Part shown: piece after piece, positions 8,842-18,263 of the stretch
How positions within the stretch are numbered: position 1 is the first letter of the stretch
How the letters are laid out: every line of letters starts with the position of its first letter
Assembly: GCA_024278855.1 (NCBI GenBank)
Contig: JAJRSJ010000001.1
Span: 1 to 64,000 of the forward strand
Reading direction: 5' to 3'
Source of the DNA: Alphaproteobacteria bacterium
GTDB taxonomy: Bacteria > Pseudomonadota > Alphaproteobacteria > Caulobacterales > Maricaulaceae
Length of the DNA: 64,000 nucleotides
Program-made: the position numbers and the translations under genes
Notes under the pieces: model-generated
Told to the model about the DNA's origin: nothing
What the model saw: the letters and a program-made list of their open reading frames with translations, nothing else
Databases searched by the model: none

Positions 8842-11163
8842 TTATTGCGCCGCCAGGATTTTTGCGATTGTATCGGCTTTAAGGTCGTCTACATGTGCGT
8901 CTATGCCCATGGCGTTAGCGATTTTGACCACGTCCTTTTCCAGTATTTTATTCAAAGATGATTTGGTGTAGGTGGTCGTGCTTTTCCCAAACCGACCATA
9001 CATCGTCTCGCCCGCCTTGGCCATACCGCGTAGCAAAGTTGGCACCTCAAACTGTTCTCCGTAAGCGGCTACCAATTCATCAGCGCGTTTAACGAAGCGG
9101 CCAATTCCCGTCATGTCAATAAAGCTGATGGCACCGCCCGTATAAGGCGCAAAACCCCAACCGAATATGGAGCCGAGATCTGCCTCGCGGGGATCGGCGA
9201 TAATACCTTCGGCCATAGTCCGAGCGGCCTCAATCGCTTGTGCGTAGAGGATACGGTCTTTGACTTCGGCGGCACTTGGCTGCTCATCCAAAATACCGTT
9301 CACGGCAAATTGACCTAACTCCGGCCACAGGGATTTCTCGCGGCCATTATAATCGTAAAAACCTTTTTCGTTCTTGCGGCCTTTGCGATCATATTTCTCG
9401 ATCATGGCGGTAACGATGGGATCCATTTTGCCGGCCACATATTGGTTGCCCAGATCTGATTTGGTTTGCTGGAGAATTTTATAGGCCAGATCAATAGCCA
9501 CTTCGTCTTGCAAAGACAGCGGCCCAACTGGCATGCCAGCCATACGCGCACCTTGTTCGATGAGCGCGGGTTTGACGCCTTCGGACAGCATATTATAGCC
9601 TTCATTGATATAGCGCATGACGCAACGATTGGCATAAAACCCGCGTGTGTCCTCGACAACAATCGGGGTTTTGCGAATGCGGGTGGCGAAATCCAGAGCG
9701 CGGGAAATGGCGTAGTCCGATGTCTGCTCGCCCTTGATAATTTCCACCAACATCATTTTGTGGACGGGGGAAAAGAAATGAATGCCGATGAAATTTTCCG
9801 GGCGGCTCGATGCCTTGGCTAAATCACTGATCGGGATTGTGGAGGTGTTGGAGCCAAATACTGCGTCTTTCGGAATCACGTCCTCAGCCATTTTGGTGAT
9901 GCTCGCTTTTAACTCCGAATTTTCAAACACGGCCTCGACGATGAGGTCAACATCTTTCAGTAAGCCGTAATCCGTGGTCGGGGTGATGCGGGCCAAAATC
10001 GCATCCATTTTTTCTTGTGTAGTTTTCCCTCGTTTGACCCGTTTGGCCTGCTCTTTTTCGGTGAGGGCTTTGCCTTTGTCTGCGCCTTCCTGGTCGCGGT
10101 CAATCAGCACCACATCAATGCCGGCCATGGCGGAAACATAGGCTACGCCCGCGCCCATAAAGCCTGCGCCGATGACGCCGATTTTTTTAATCACGCCGGG
10201 TTTTTGCGAGGCTGGCCTAGCGCCGCCTTTGTCAATCGCCTGTTTGGAGATAAACAATGTGCGGATCATATTTTGGGTTTTCGGGTCGAGGAGAAGCTGG
10301 CAGAAATACCGGGTTTCGACCCGCAAGGCTGCGTCCATTGGAAGTTGAGAACCTTCATATACACAGCGCAAAATATTACCCATGGCCGGGTAATTGCCGT
10401 AGCTTTCCTTGCGCACCATGGCCGAGGAACCTGCAAACATCGGAAAGCCCGAAGCCGTCCACGGCCCGCCGCCGGGGAACTTAAACCTGTCTGCGTCCCA
10501 AGGCTGTTTGGCTTTCGGGTTTTCACGCACCCAGGTTTTTGCGGTCTCGATAAGCTCGGCCCCAGGCACTGCCGCGTTGACCAAATTCATGCTTACGGCC
10601 TCGGCGGCTTTAATTTTTTTGGCTTGCAACAACAAAGGCGCGGCGTTCATCAAACCGATCATACGCGGTACACGCTGGGTGCCGCCCGCACCGGGCAACA
10701 GGCCGACCATAACTTCTGGAAAACCCAGTCGTAGTTTCGGATTATCATTTGCGGCAAAGCGTGCATGGCAAGCAAGCGCCAGTTCAAAGCCGCCGCCGAG
10801 CGCCAAGCCGTTTAAGGCTGCCGCTACAGGCTTGCCGCAAAGTTCAAGTGCACGAAAGGCGGAGTTGAGCCTGAACACTGCGTCGAACATATCCTTTTTT
10901 GCGCCTTGTGGATCATCTTGCATCCGCGCCGCAAATCCGGCAAATTGCCCGCCAAGTTCCTCAAGATTAGCCCCGGCGCAAAATGCACCCTTGCCAGATG
11001 TGATGACCGCACCTTTGATATTTGCGTCATTGGTCAGGGTCTCGACCCACTCATTGATCTCGTCGATTACGTCCTGTGACAGCACATTCATGCTACGCTC
11101 CGGGCTATCAAATGTAATCAGCGCAATGCCGTCTTTGTCGATCTCTAATGTAAAATGTTTCAT
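8842..11163 (-). CDS. 3-hydroxyacyl-CoA dehydrogenase/enoyl-CoA hydratase bifunctional protein (FadJ/FadB-like)
   Basis: N-terminal crotonase ([37 protein letters not shown]) and HCDH Rossmann domain ([21 protein letters not shown]). Confidence 0.93.
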   Translation of the reverse strand: MKHFTLEIDKDGIALITFDSPERSMNVLSQDVIDEINEWVETLTNDANIKGAVITSGKGAFCAGANLEELGGQFAGFAARMQDDPQGAKKDMFDAVFRLNSAFRALELCGKPVAAALNGLALGGGFELALACHARFAANDNPKLRLGFPEVMVGLLPGAGGTQRVPRMIGLMNAAPLLLQAKKIKAAEAVSMNLVNAAVPGAELIETAKTWVRENPKAKQPWDADRFKFPGGGPWTASGFPMFAGSSAMVRKESYGNYPAMGNILRCVYEGSQLPMDAALRVETRYFCQLLLDPKTQNMIRTLFISKQAIDKGGARPASQKPGVIKKIGVIGAGFMGAGVAYVSAMAGIDVVLIDRDQEGADKGKALTEKEQAKRVKRGKTTQEKMDAILARITPTTDYGLLKDVDLIVEAVFENSELKASITKMAEDVIPKDAVFGSNTSTIPISDLAKASSRPENFIGIHFFSPVHKMMLVEIIKGEQTSDYAISRALDFATRIRKTPIVVEDTRGFYANRCVMRYINEGYNMLSEGVKPALIEQGARMAGMPVGPLSLQDEVAIDLAYKILQQTKSDLGNQYVAGKMDPIVTAMIEKYDRKGRKNEKGFYDYNGREKSLWPELGQFAVNGILDEQPSAAEVKDRILYAQAIEAARTMAEGIIADPREADLGSIFGWGFAPYTGGAISFIDMTGIGRFVKRADELVAAYGEQFEVPTLLRGMAKAGETMYGRFGKSTTTYTKSSLNKILEKDVVKIANAMGIDAHVDDLKADTIAKILAAQ

Positions 11164-11171
11164 GTCCGCCT

Positions 11172-12383
11172 CTATACTCTCTCAATAATAATTGCACTGC
11201 CCATGCCACCGCCTACGCATAATGTAATCAGCGCGGTTTGTTTGTCGGCCCGCTCCAACTCGTCTACCATTGTGCCGATAATCATGGCGCCTGTTACACC
11301 CAACGGATGTCCCATAGCGATAGCGCCGCCGTTGACATTCATAATGCTGTGATCAACGCCTAGTTCTTCCATGGATTGCAGGACAACAGAAGCAAAGGCT
11401 TCGTTGATTTCCCATATGTCAATATCGCCAATCTCCATGCCCGCCTTGCCCAAGCATTTACGGGCCACGGCTTCGGGGCCGGTCAGCATGATGGTTGGTT
11501 CAGTACCGATTTCGGCGAAAGCACGAATGCGGGCGCGGGGTTTGAGACCTTGCTTTTTACCGGCCTTTTTGGAGCCTACCAAGACCAGTGACGCACCATC
11601 AACAATACCGGACGAATTGCCCGCATGATGCACATGATTGATGCTTTCAAGTTCCGGGTATTTTTGCATGGCAATGAAATCAAAGCCCGGCATCATCTCG
11701 CCCATCATAGCAAAGGCCGGATTTAAACCACCGAGCGCCTGCATATCGGTGCCGGGGCGCATCAATTCGTCGTGTTCCAATATATTGACGCCCATCTGGT
11801 CTTTGACCGGGACAATGGATTTTTTGAAGCGTCCCCCGTCCCATGCATTGGCGGCACGTTTTTGGCTCTCGACCGCGTAGGCGTCAACATCATCGCGGGA
11901 ATAACCCCATTTTGTCGCGATCAAATCCGCAGAAATGCCTTGGGGGATCATATGATGGTCAAAGGAAATGCTCGGGTCAACGCCCATAGCCCCGCCGTCG
12001 GAACCCATAGGAATGCGCGACAAGCTCTCGACCCCGCCGCCGACCACCATGTCGGACATGCCCGACATGACCTTGGCGGCCGCCATATTAACGGCCTCCA
12101 GCCCGGACGCACAAAACCGGTTGATAGAAACCCCCGCACATTTCTCGTCCCAATTGGCGGTGATGACAGCCGAACGGGCAATGTCCGCCCCCTGCCCCTT
12201 AACCTGATGCACACAACCAAGAATGACATCATCAACTTTGGATGTGTCCAGATTATTGCGGTCGCGCAGGGCTTCCAATTGTTGGGTCGCCAAAGACAGG
12301 GCCGTGATCTCGTGCAAAGACCCGTTTTTCTTACCCTTGCCGCGCGGTGTGCGGATGGCGTCATATATAAATGCTTTTGTCAT
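11172..12383 (-). CDS. Acetyl-CoA acetyltransferase (thiolase)
   Basis: [44 protein letters not shown] thiolase signatures. Confidence 0.94.
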   Translation of the reverse strand: MTKAFIYDAIRTPRGKGKKNGSLHEITALSLATQQLEALRDRNNLDTSKVDDVILGCVHQVKGQGADIARSAVITANWDEKCAGVSINRFCASGLEAVNMAAAKVMSGMSDMVVGGGVESLSRIPMGSDGGAMGVDPSISFDHHMIPQGISADLIATKWGYSRDDVDAYAVESQKRAANAWDGGRFKKSIVPVKDQMGVNILEHDELMRPGTDMQALGGLNPAFAMMGEMMPGFDFIAMQKYPELESINHVHHAGNSSGIVDGASLVLVGSKKAGKKQGLKPRARIRAFAEIGTEPTIMLTGPEAVARKCLGKAGMEIGDIDIWEINEAFASVVLQSMEELGVDHSIMNVNGGAIAMGHPLGVTGAMIIGTMVDELERADKQTALITLCVGGGMGSAIIIERV

Positions 12384-12778
12384 GTCTTAGTCCTTTTTGA
12401 TTCATGTGAACACTGTTTAAGCGTCTGCCAAATAGCAACTTCTGAATACCGATAAGAAATTGTATCGTCGTCATTCGGTTTTAATAATAGTGTCATGTTG
12501 GAACTTGGCTTGCCTTCAGAAGTGCACTCCCCTCCCTGTACAACCATTATTGTTTCATCGGTCATTTTAATATTGCGAATTTTGCATGCCCTGCCCCACA
12601 TGTCTTTAAACAGTTTAGGTTCCAGTGCTAATTCTGTTTTTCCGCAACAAGAAAGTTGGGCATACCATTGCCCAACCATATAGGTATTGTACATTTGAGT
12701 TATTTTGATGTCATTTGTAATGCTTTCACCACTACATGCTGATGAAAGTAACACGGCAACTATAGCAGCAAATTTCAC
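12380..12778 (-). CDS. Small uncharacterised putative lipoprotein
   Basis: Hydrophobic leader with lipobox-like LLSSAC; stop overlaps the thiolase start (ATGA). Exact start uncertain. Confidence 0.55.
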   Translation of the reverse strand: MKFAAIVAVLLSSACSGESITNDIKITQMYNTYMVGQWYAQLSCCGKTELALEPKLFKDMWGRACKIRNIKMTDETIMVVQGGECTSEGKPSSNMTLLLKPNDDDTISYRYSEVAIWQTLKQCSHESKRTKT

Positions 12779-12779
12779 C

Positions 12780-13943
12780 CTACAACCCCCGCGCAATAAC
12801 CAGTTTCATAATCTCATTCGTTCCGCCGTAAATCCTCTGCACCCTTGCATCGCGCCATGCCCGCGCCACCGGGTATTCGTTCATGTAGCCGTAGCCGCCG
12901 TGCAGTGGTACGCATTCGTCCATGATTTTGCATTGTAGGTCCGAGACTAGGTATTTGGCCATTGAAGCCATTTCTGTAGACAGGCGGTTTTCGACCAACG
13001 CATCGGTGCAGTAATCGCAAAATACTTTCGCCATTGTGGCTTCGGATTTGCACTCGGCCAGCTTGAAGCGGGTGTTTTGAAAATCGATGATGCGTTTGCC
13101 GAAGGCTTTGCGCTCTTTGACATAGTCTATGGTTTTACCCAAAATATTCTCGATCATGGCCATGCCTTGCAAGGCGACGATTAGACGCTCCTGGGGCAGT
13201 TTTTCCATCAACTGATAAAAGCCCTTACCTTCCTCAGGGCCAATGAGCGCGGAAGCCGGAATTTTCATATCGTCAAAGAACAGCTCGCAGGTGTCTTGGG
13301 CTTTCAGTCCGACTTTATCGAGTTTTTCGCCTCGGCTAAACCCGTCCAGACCATCTGTCTCCACCGCAAAAAGCGAGATACCCTTGGCCCCTTCGGACGG
13401 GTCAGTCTTGGCGCAAACAATGATAAAATTAGCCGTGCCGCCATTGGTGATAAAGGTTTTAGCGCCGTTAATTACATAGTGATTACCTTGCTTTTTCGCC
13501 GTGGTTTTCATGCCTTGCAAATCGGAACCTGCCCCCGGTTCCGTCATGGCAATGGCGGCAACATATTCGCCGGAAATCAGCTTGGGATACCATTCTCTCT
13601 TCTGGTCTTCGGACGCAAAGCTTTTAAGATAGGGCGCGACAATGGAATTGTGTAAAACCGCCCCCCAACTATCAACACCTTGTCCGTGTATAGCATCAAT
13701 CAGCACCGCGTCATGGCGAAAATCACCACCAACCCCGCCGTACTCCTCTGGACAATCTGGAACTAACAAACCGAATTCACCGCCCTTGTTCCAGACCTCG
13801 CGGTCAACCACGCCGGTCTTTTCCCACGTCTCAATATGGGGGACGCAAACATCCGCGACAAAGGCATTGGCCGCATCGGCGAACAAAACGAATTCTTCTT
13901 CTTCGCGCCAAGATGGCCGTTTTATGGCAAGGTCGTAAACCAT
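12780..13943 (-). CDS. Acyl-CoA dehydrogenase
   Basis: AIAMTEPGAGSDLQGMKTTA and QRIYGGTNEIMKLVIAR signatures. Confidence 0.93.
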   Translation of the reverse strand: MVYDLAIKRPSWREEEEFVLFADAANAFVADVCVPHIETWEKTGVVDREVWNKGGEFGLLVPDCPEEYGGVGGDFRHDAVLIDAIHGQGVDSWGAVLHNSIVAPYLKSFASEDQKREWYPKLISGEYVAAIAMTEPGAGSDLQGMKTTAKKQGNHYVINGAKTFITNGGTANFIIVCAKTDPSEGAKGISLFAVETDGLDGFSRGEKLDKVGLKAQDTCELFFDDMKIPASALIGPEEGKGFYQLMEKLPQERLIVALQGMAMIENILGKTIDYVKERKAFGKRIIDFQNTRFKLAECKSEATMAKVFCDYCTDALVENRLSTEMASMAKYLVSDLQCKIMDECVPLHGGYGYMNEYPVARAWRDARVQRIYGGTNEIMKLVIARGL

Positions 13944-15733
13944 TAGAACCGATCCGCCGCCAAAGCCATGACAGGCTCCGCGCCGCTGTGTAATTTGGCC
14001 AAATGGGCATCAATTTGCGGCAACATTCTAGCAATGAAATATTTGCCGGTGATGATTTTATCGGCGTAGAACGGATCGTCTGTGCCTGCGTCGATTTGCG
14101 TTTGCGCCACCTTGGCCATTCTTGCCCACATATAGGACAACATGGCCAGACCCATCATGTGCATATAATCAACCGAGCCAGCGCCCGCATTATCCGGATT
14201 GCTCATACCGTTTTGCATCAACCACATGGTGCCGGTTTGCAATTTGTTTTTGGCATCGGAAAGCCCGTCCATAAACGGTTTCAGGTTTTCGTCGCCTTCG
14301 TTTTCTTTGACGAATGCGGCAATTTCCGCCGAGATCCCCATCAAAGCGCGACCACCATTTCGGGCCAATTTGCGGCCAACCAGATCAAGTGCCTGAATAC
14401 CGTTGGCACCCTCATAGATTTGCGCAATGCGCGCATCGCGGACAAATTGGCTCATGCCCCACTCTTCAATATAGCCGTGGCCGCCGTAAACCTGCTGGGC
14501 GTTGACGCAGTTCTCAAAGCCCTTGTCGGTCAGATAACCTTTGATAACAGGGGTCATCAGGCCGAGAAAGTCATCAGCCCGCTCGCGCACTTTTTCGTCC
14601 GGCGAATACTTTTCCAAATCTTCTTGCAGGGCCAACCAGTACAAAAATGCCCGTCCACCCTCGTTAAAGGCACGTGCATCCATCAACATACGGCGCACAT
14701 CGGGATGAACAATGATCGGGTCTGCCGGGCCATTTTCGTTTTTCACGCCTGTCAGGGACCGACCTTGCAAACGGTCATTGGCATAAATCACGGCGTTTTG
14801 ATAAGACACTTCGCTCTGGCAAAGTCCCTGCATGCCCACGCCCATACGCGCTTCGTTCATCATGACGAACATGACCCGCAGACCTTTATGCTCAACCCCG
14901 ATCAGCTCACCGACCGCATCATCAAAATTCATCACACAGGTTGAATTGCCGTGGATACCCATTTTCTCTTCCAGAGAACCACATGTCACACCATTGGCCG
15001 CACCGACATTACCGTCCGCGTCCACAGTAAACTTGGGCACTATAAACAATGAAATACCTTTAACACCCTCGGGGCCGCCTTCGATACGGGCCAATACCAA
15101 ATGAATGATGTTGTCGGACATGTCGTGGTCGCCCGCCGAGATAAATATTTTCTCGCCGGTGATTTTATAAGTGCCGTTATCTTGTAAAACGGCTTTGGTT
15201 TTGAGCAAGCCCAGATCAGTACCGCAATGGCTCTCGGTCAAGTTCATTGTCCCCGTCCATTCACCCGTATACATTTTGGGCAGGTATAAATCTTTTTGGA
15301 CGTCCGAGCCGCCAATTGAAATGGCCTTGGATGCCCCGCCCGTCAGGCCCGGATACATGGTAAAAGCCATATTGGCAGATGAAGTCATTTCCCCGCACGC
15401 TATACCGAGCACACCCGGCAAGCCCTGGCCACCGTATTTCGGATCTGCCGACAAACCCATCCAACCATTTTGGCGCATTTGCGTAAATGCTTCGTGGAAA
15501 CCCGGCGGTGTGGTGACACTGCCGTCATCATTCCGCACACAGCCGTGTTCATCGCCAACCCGGTTGAGCGGCGTTAAGACTTCTTCGGAAAACTTGGCGC
15601 TTTCCTCCAAAATCGCGTCGATCATTTCAGGATCAGCCTCTTTAAAGCTTTCCAATTCCGAGAACCGGGAAAGCTCCAGTACCTCGTGTAGTAAAAATTT
15701 TTGTTCCCTGGTTGGGGCTTTGTATGTCGGCAT
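13943..15733 (-). CDS. Acyl-CoA dehydrogenase, long form with C-terminal extension
   Basis: MNLTESHCGTDLGLLKTKA, QVYGGHGYIEEWGMSQFVRDARIAQIYEGANGIQALDL. Start at MPTYKAP. Confidence 0.93.
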   Translation of the reverse strand: MPTYKAPTREQKFLLHEVLELSRFSELESFKEADPEMIDAILEESAKFSEEVLTPLNRVGDEHGCVRNDDGSVTTPPGFHEAFTQMRQNGWMGLSADPKYGGQGLPGVLGIACGEMTSSANMAFTMYPGLTGGASKAISIGGSDVQKDLYLPKMYTGEWTGTMNLTESHCGTDLGLLKTKAVLQDNGTYKITGEKIFISAGDHDMSDNIIHLVLARIEGGPEGVKGISLFIVPKFTVDADGNVGAANGVTCGSLEEKMGIHGNSTCVMNFDDAVGELIGVEHKGLRVMFVMMNEARMGVGMQGLCQSEVSYQNAVIYANDRLQGRSLTGVKNENGPADPIIVHPDVRRMLMDARAFNEGGRAFLYWLALQEDLEKYSPDEKVRERADDFLGLMTPVIKGYLTDKGFENCVNAQQVYGGHGYIEEWGMSQFVRDARIAQIYEGANGIQALDLVGRKLARNGGRALMGISAEIAAFVKENEGDENLKPFMDGLSDAKNKLQTGTMWLMQNGMSNPDNAGAGSVDYMHMMGLAMLSYMWARMAKVAQTQIDAGTDDPFYADKIITGKYFIARMLPQIDAHLAKLHSGAEPVMALAADRF

Positions 15734-15773
15734 AATGTCCTCCCTTTTTTCTATATTTCGAATGTTTATTTGG

Positions 15774-16274
15774 TTAAACGGGTATAAAATCCTCGCCCAT
15801 TCTGGCACGAAACATCGCGTCATAGGCTTCTGCAAATTGGAACACCCCGGCTTCGGGCGCAGTTTCTATATATTTGTCGATCGCCGCACATAAGTCCTGC
15901 ATATCTTTGGTGACAATTTCGATATCGCGCCGTTTGCGGCGCAAACGCTTGATCACAGTTTCAAACCGAGCCTTGCGCTCAAGTAGCTCCTTGCGCTCTT
16001 TTACATCGCCGTCCGTCACGTCAAGAAATTCCTTGATATCGTCCAGGGAAAACCCGATGCGTTTGGCCCGCAAGATTTTCTCGATACGCCGCTTATCTAT
16101 AGCGCAAAAAACACGATGCCCACCAGAACGCCTAGGCGCAATCAAGCCCTTGTCTTCATAAAACCGAATAGCGCGCGTCGTAATGTCAAAATGCAGTGCC
16201 GTTTCGGCAATCGTCCAACTGTCCTGAATTTCAGGACTGGTAGATGCGGAATTTGTAGCAATATCCATGTGCAT
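15774..16274 (-). CDS. MerR-family transcriptional regulator (LiuR-like)
   Basis: MerR HTH (TIAETALHFDITTRAIRFYEDKGLIAPRRSGGHRVF); sits upstream of acyl-CoA dehydrogenase genes. Confidence 0.88.
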   Translation of the reverse strand: MHMDIATNSASTSPEIQDSWTIAETALHFDITTRAIRFYEDKGLIAPRRSGGHRVFCAIDKRRIEKILRAKRIGFSLDDIKEFLDVTDGDVKERKELLERKARFETVIKRLRRKRRDIEIVTKDMQDLCAAIDKYIETAPEAGVFQFAEAYDAMFRARMGEDFIPV

Positions 16275-16293
16275 ATATGACTTTTAGATGCCG

Positions 16294-16309
16294 TTGACGT
16301 TAACGTCAA
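16294..16309. promoter_or_regulatory. Putative MerR/LiuR operator, perfect 16-bp palindrome
   Basis: ttgacgttaacgtcaa, about 20 bp upstream of the merR start; resembles the LiuR-type motif as I recall it. Confidence 0.7.
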
Positions 16310-16367
16310 GGTAAAATTGGTGCAGAACCAACTTGACCCCTTTACAATTGCCGTACACAAGCCGTTT

Positions 16368-18060
16368 ATGAGAAAATTCATGCCAGTTTTGTTGTTTTTT
16401 TCCTTGGTTTTAGGGGGCGGCCTTTCTGATTTTGTCGCGGCGCAGGAATTGGAAACAAGCCAGACACAACGCGCAAATATTGCCCGTGATCTGGCTCTGG
16501 ACGGGCTAGAGACGCCGCGCGAAAATGAGGTTGGGGTTCTCCACTTGTTTAAAAAGCCGCCCGCCCCCCCCCCTGGCTCCTTTTTATCTCAGCACACAAG
16601 AGTATCTTGATCTACGCCAAGACAAACCCAAAAATAAGACAAATGAGATATGGCCCCAAACCATCTTGCACTATGATGTGCGAAATGTTCCGGTTTTGGG
16701 TGTGAACTTAACCTCTAACCTTGATAGAGTGCAAAAAATAACAATCGCCCTTGGTGAAGATTTTGCAGCCATGACAATCGAAAACAAATTGAAAATTTAC
16801 GACTTTAAATTCAACCGTTTACTGATTGTAAAGTCGCAAAATACCGATGGCTCAAACCCCGGCCCATTGGTTTTCGATAATATTTCACTTTTCGCCAAAG
16901 CCTACCGCAATATGAACACCGTCAAACAGGTGACGCGTAATGGCCGCTTAAAAACCTTGCCTATAGCTGAGGGGGTAAGTCTGGACGCATTTTGGATCGA
17001 GAGCAGCATGAGCTGGGCCGCTAGTGCGCCAGAAACCAAGCTTGTTTTTAAAACCGAGCAGCAAGCCCTCTCGGTTAAACGTAAAAACGATGTAGTTTTT
17101 AAAGCAAAATTTTCCAAAGAAAAATATAAATCGGATAGGCTTCGCGATGCGCTTTTGGCTTTTGCCCACCATGAATGGCCATTACACCCACAAATCTTAC
17201 AAGCCTTGTATGAATTTGACGCGCCGCCCAAACAATTGGAAATTCTGATGTATGGTCCAAATGCGTTGAAAGGACAAAAGCAAACATGGGTGTTGACGGA
17301 GCAAGTCCATAAAAAAGCCGTTTTCCCATTGCCTGAAAATGCTTTGGCGGTTCTGCAACAACCAGATGTCACACCCTTGGCCTATGTGATCAGTGCAGCT
17401 GCACATAACCAAGCCTTGGGCGGTATAGATAGCCTCGAAGAACTTGAACGGCGGTTTAAGCGAGAAATCGAAGCGGATGACATTTGGCAAGCCTGGCTCA
17501 CCGGACAGCGCTATGCAGCCTATACAGGTCGGTGCGACACGGTTAGGGGCAGTGCCATATGCCAATCCTTGGCTGATATTGAAGCTGCGCATATGTCTGA
17601 GCAGCCTGAATATATCCAAGATTATTTTACGGCACTGCGGGCTTCGAAACGCCCAAGATTGGAATCAAGGTTAAAATCAGGGCGGAAAGCAGAGTTGAAC
17701 GCCGAAACCATTAAATTACTGCAGCCTTATCTGGATAAAAAAACCACCCCGGCATTTGTCTTGCGTATTGCGGCCATGGCGCGGGCAAAGATGAAAGCCG
17801 CGCAGGTCAAAGCGCAAGGGTTGACCAATATTGATGCGGAAGACTTGCTCATGACAGCCTTGGTCAAAGACCCTTATGACCCCAAAACCTATGTAGGTCT
17901 GGCGCAAGTTCTAGCCGCGAGAGGTGCCTATGAGCAATCCTGGGATATCTATGATGCCTTGCGCGCCGCTATCCCTACAACCCACGGGGTAGAATTAAAA
18001 ATTAACCGCGTAGAACAAAACTTAAGAAAATCCACGCCGGGTTATTTTCTCGACCAATAG
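16368..18060 (+). pseudogene. Secreted/TPR-like protein split by a frameshift at a C10 tract (ORFs 16317..16610 and 16525..18060)
   Basis: First frame encodes a signal peptide (MRKFMPVLLFFSLVLGGGLSDFVAAQ); second frame encodes the mature part with TPR-like C-terminus. Frames meet at cgcccccccccct. Confidence 0.65.
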
Positions 18061-18103
18061 ATCATCAATCCACCTGAACTGCACCGGATAATTCCTTGGT
18101 TCG

Positions 18104-18118
18104 TTAACTTCATTTTAA
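18104..18118. promoter_or_regulatory. Putative CtrA binding site
   Basis: ttaacttcattttaa (TTAA-N7-TTAA) followed by cc, upstream of the PodJ-like ORF; an adjacent ttaaccatagttaa gives further half-sites. Confidence 0.5.
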
Positions 18119-18263
18119 CCATAGTTAACGCAATTTTGGGGTAATCTATGTGGAGGGTGCGCAGATTGATTCGCATTTGGATATGTAAAGGGCATGCATT
18201 GTCTTTTGGGCAAATTTTTGGGTAAAGCTTTTTATAAGCTTTTGGGTCAGGAAACGAGAATAA

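Noticed and set aside
8525-8971. Long antisense ORFs opposite the beta-oxidation genes (also 10015..10734, 11772..12455, 14003..14944, 15171..15893)
   Set aside because: They lie opposite strongly identified CDSs, have shadow-ORF composition and no recognisable domains.
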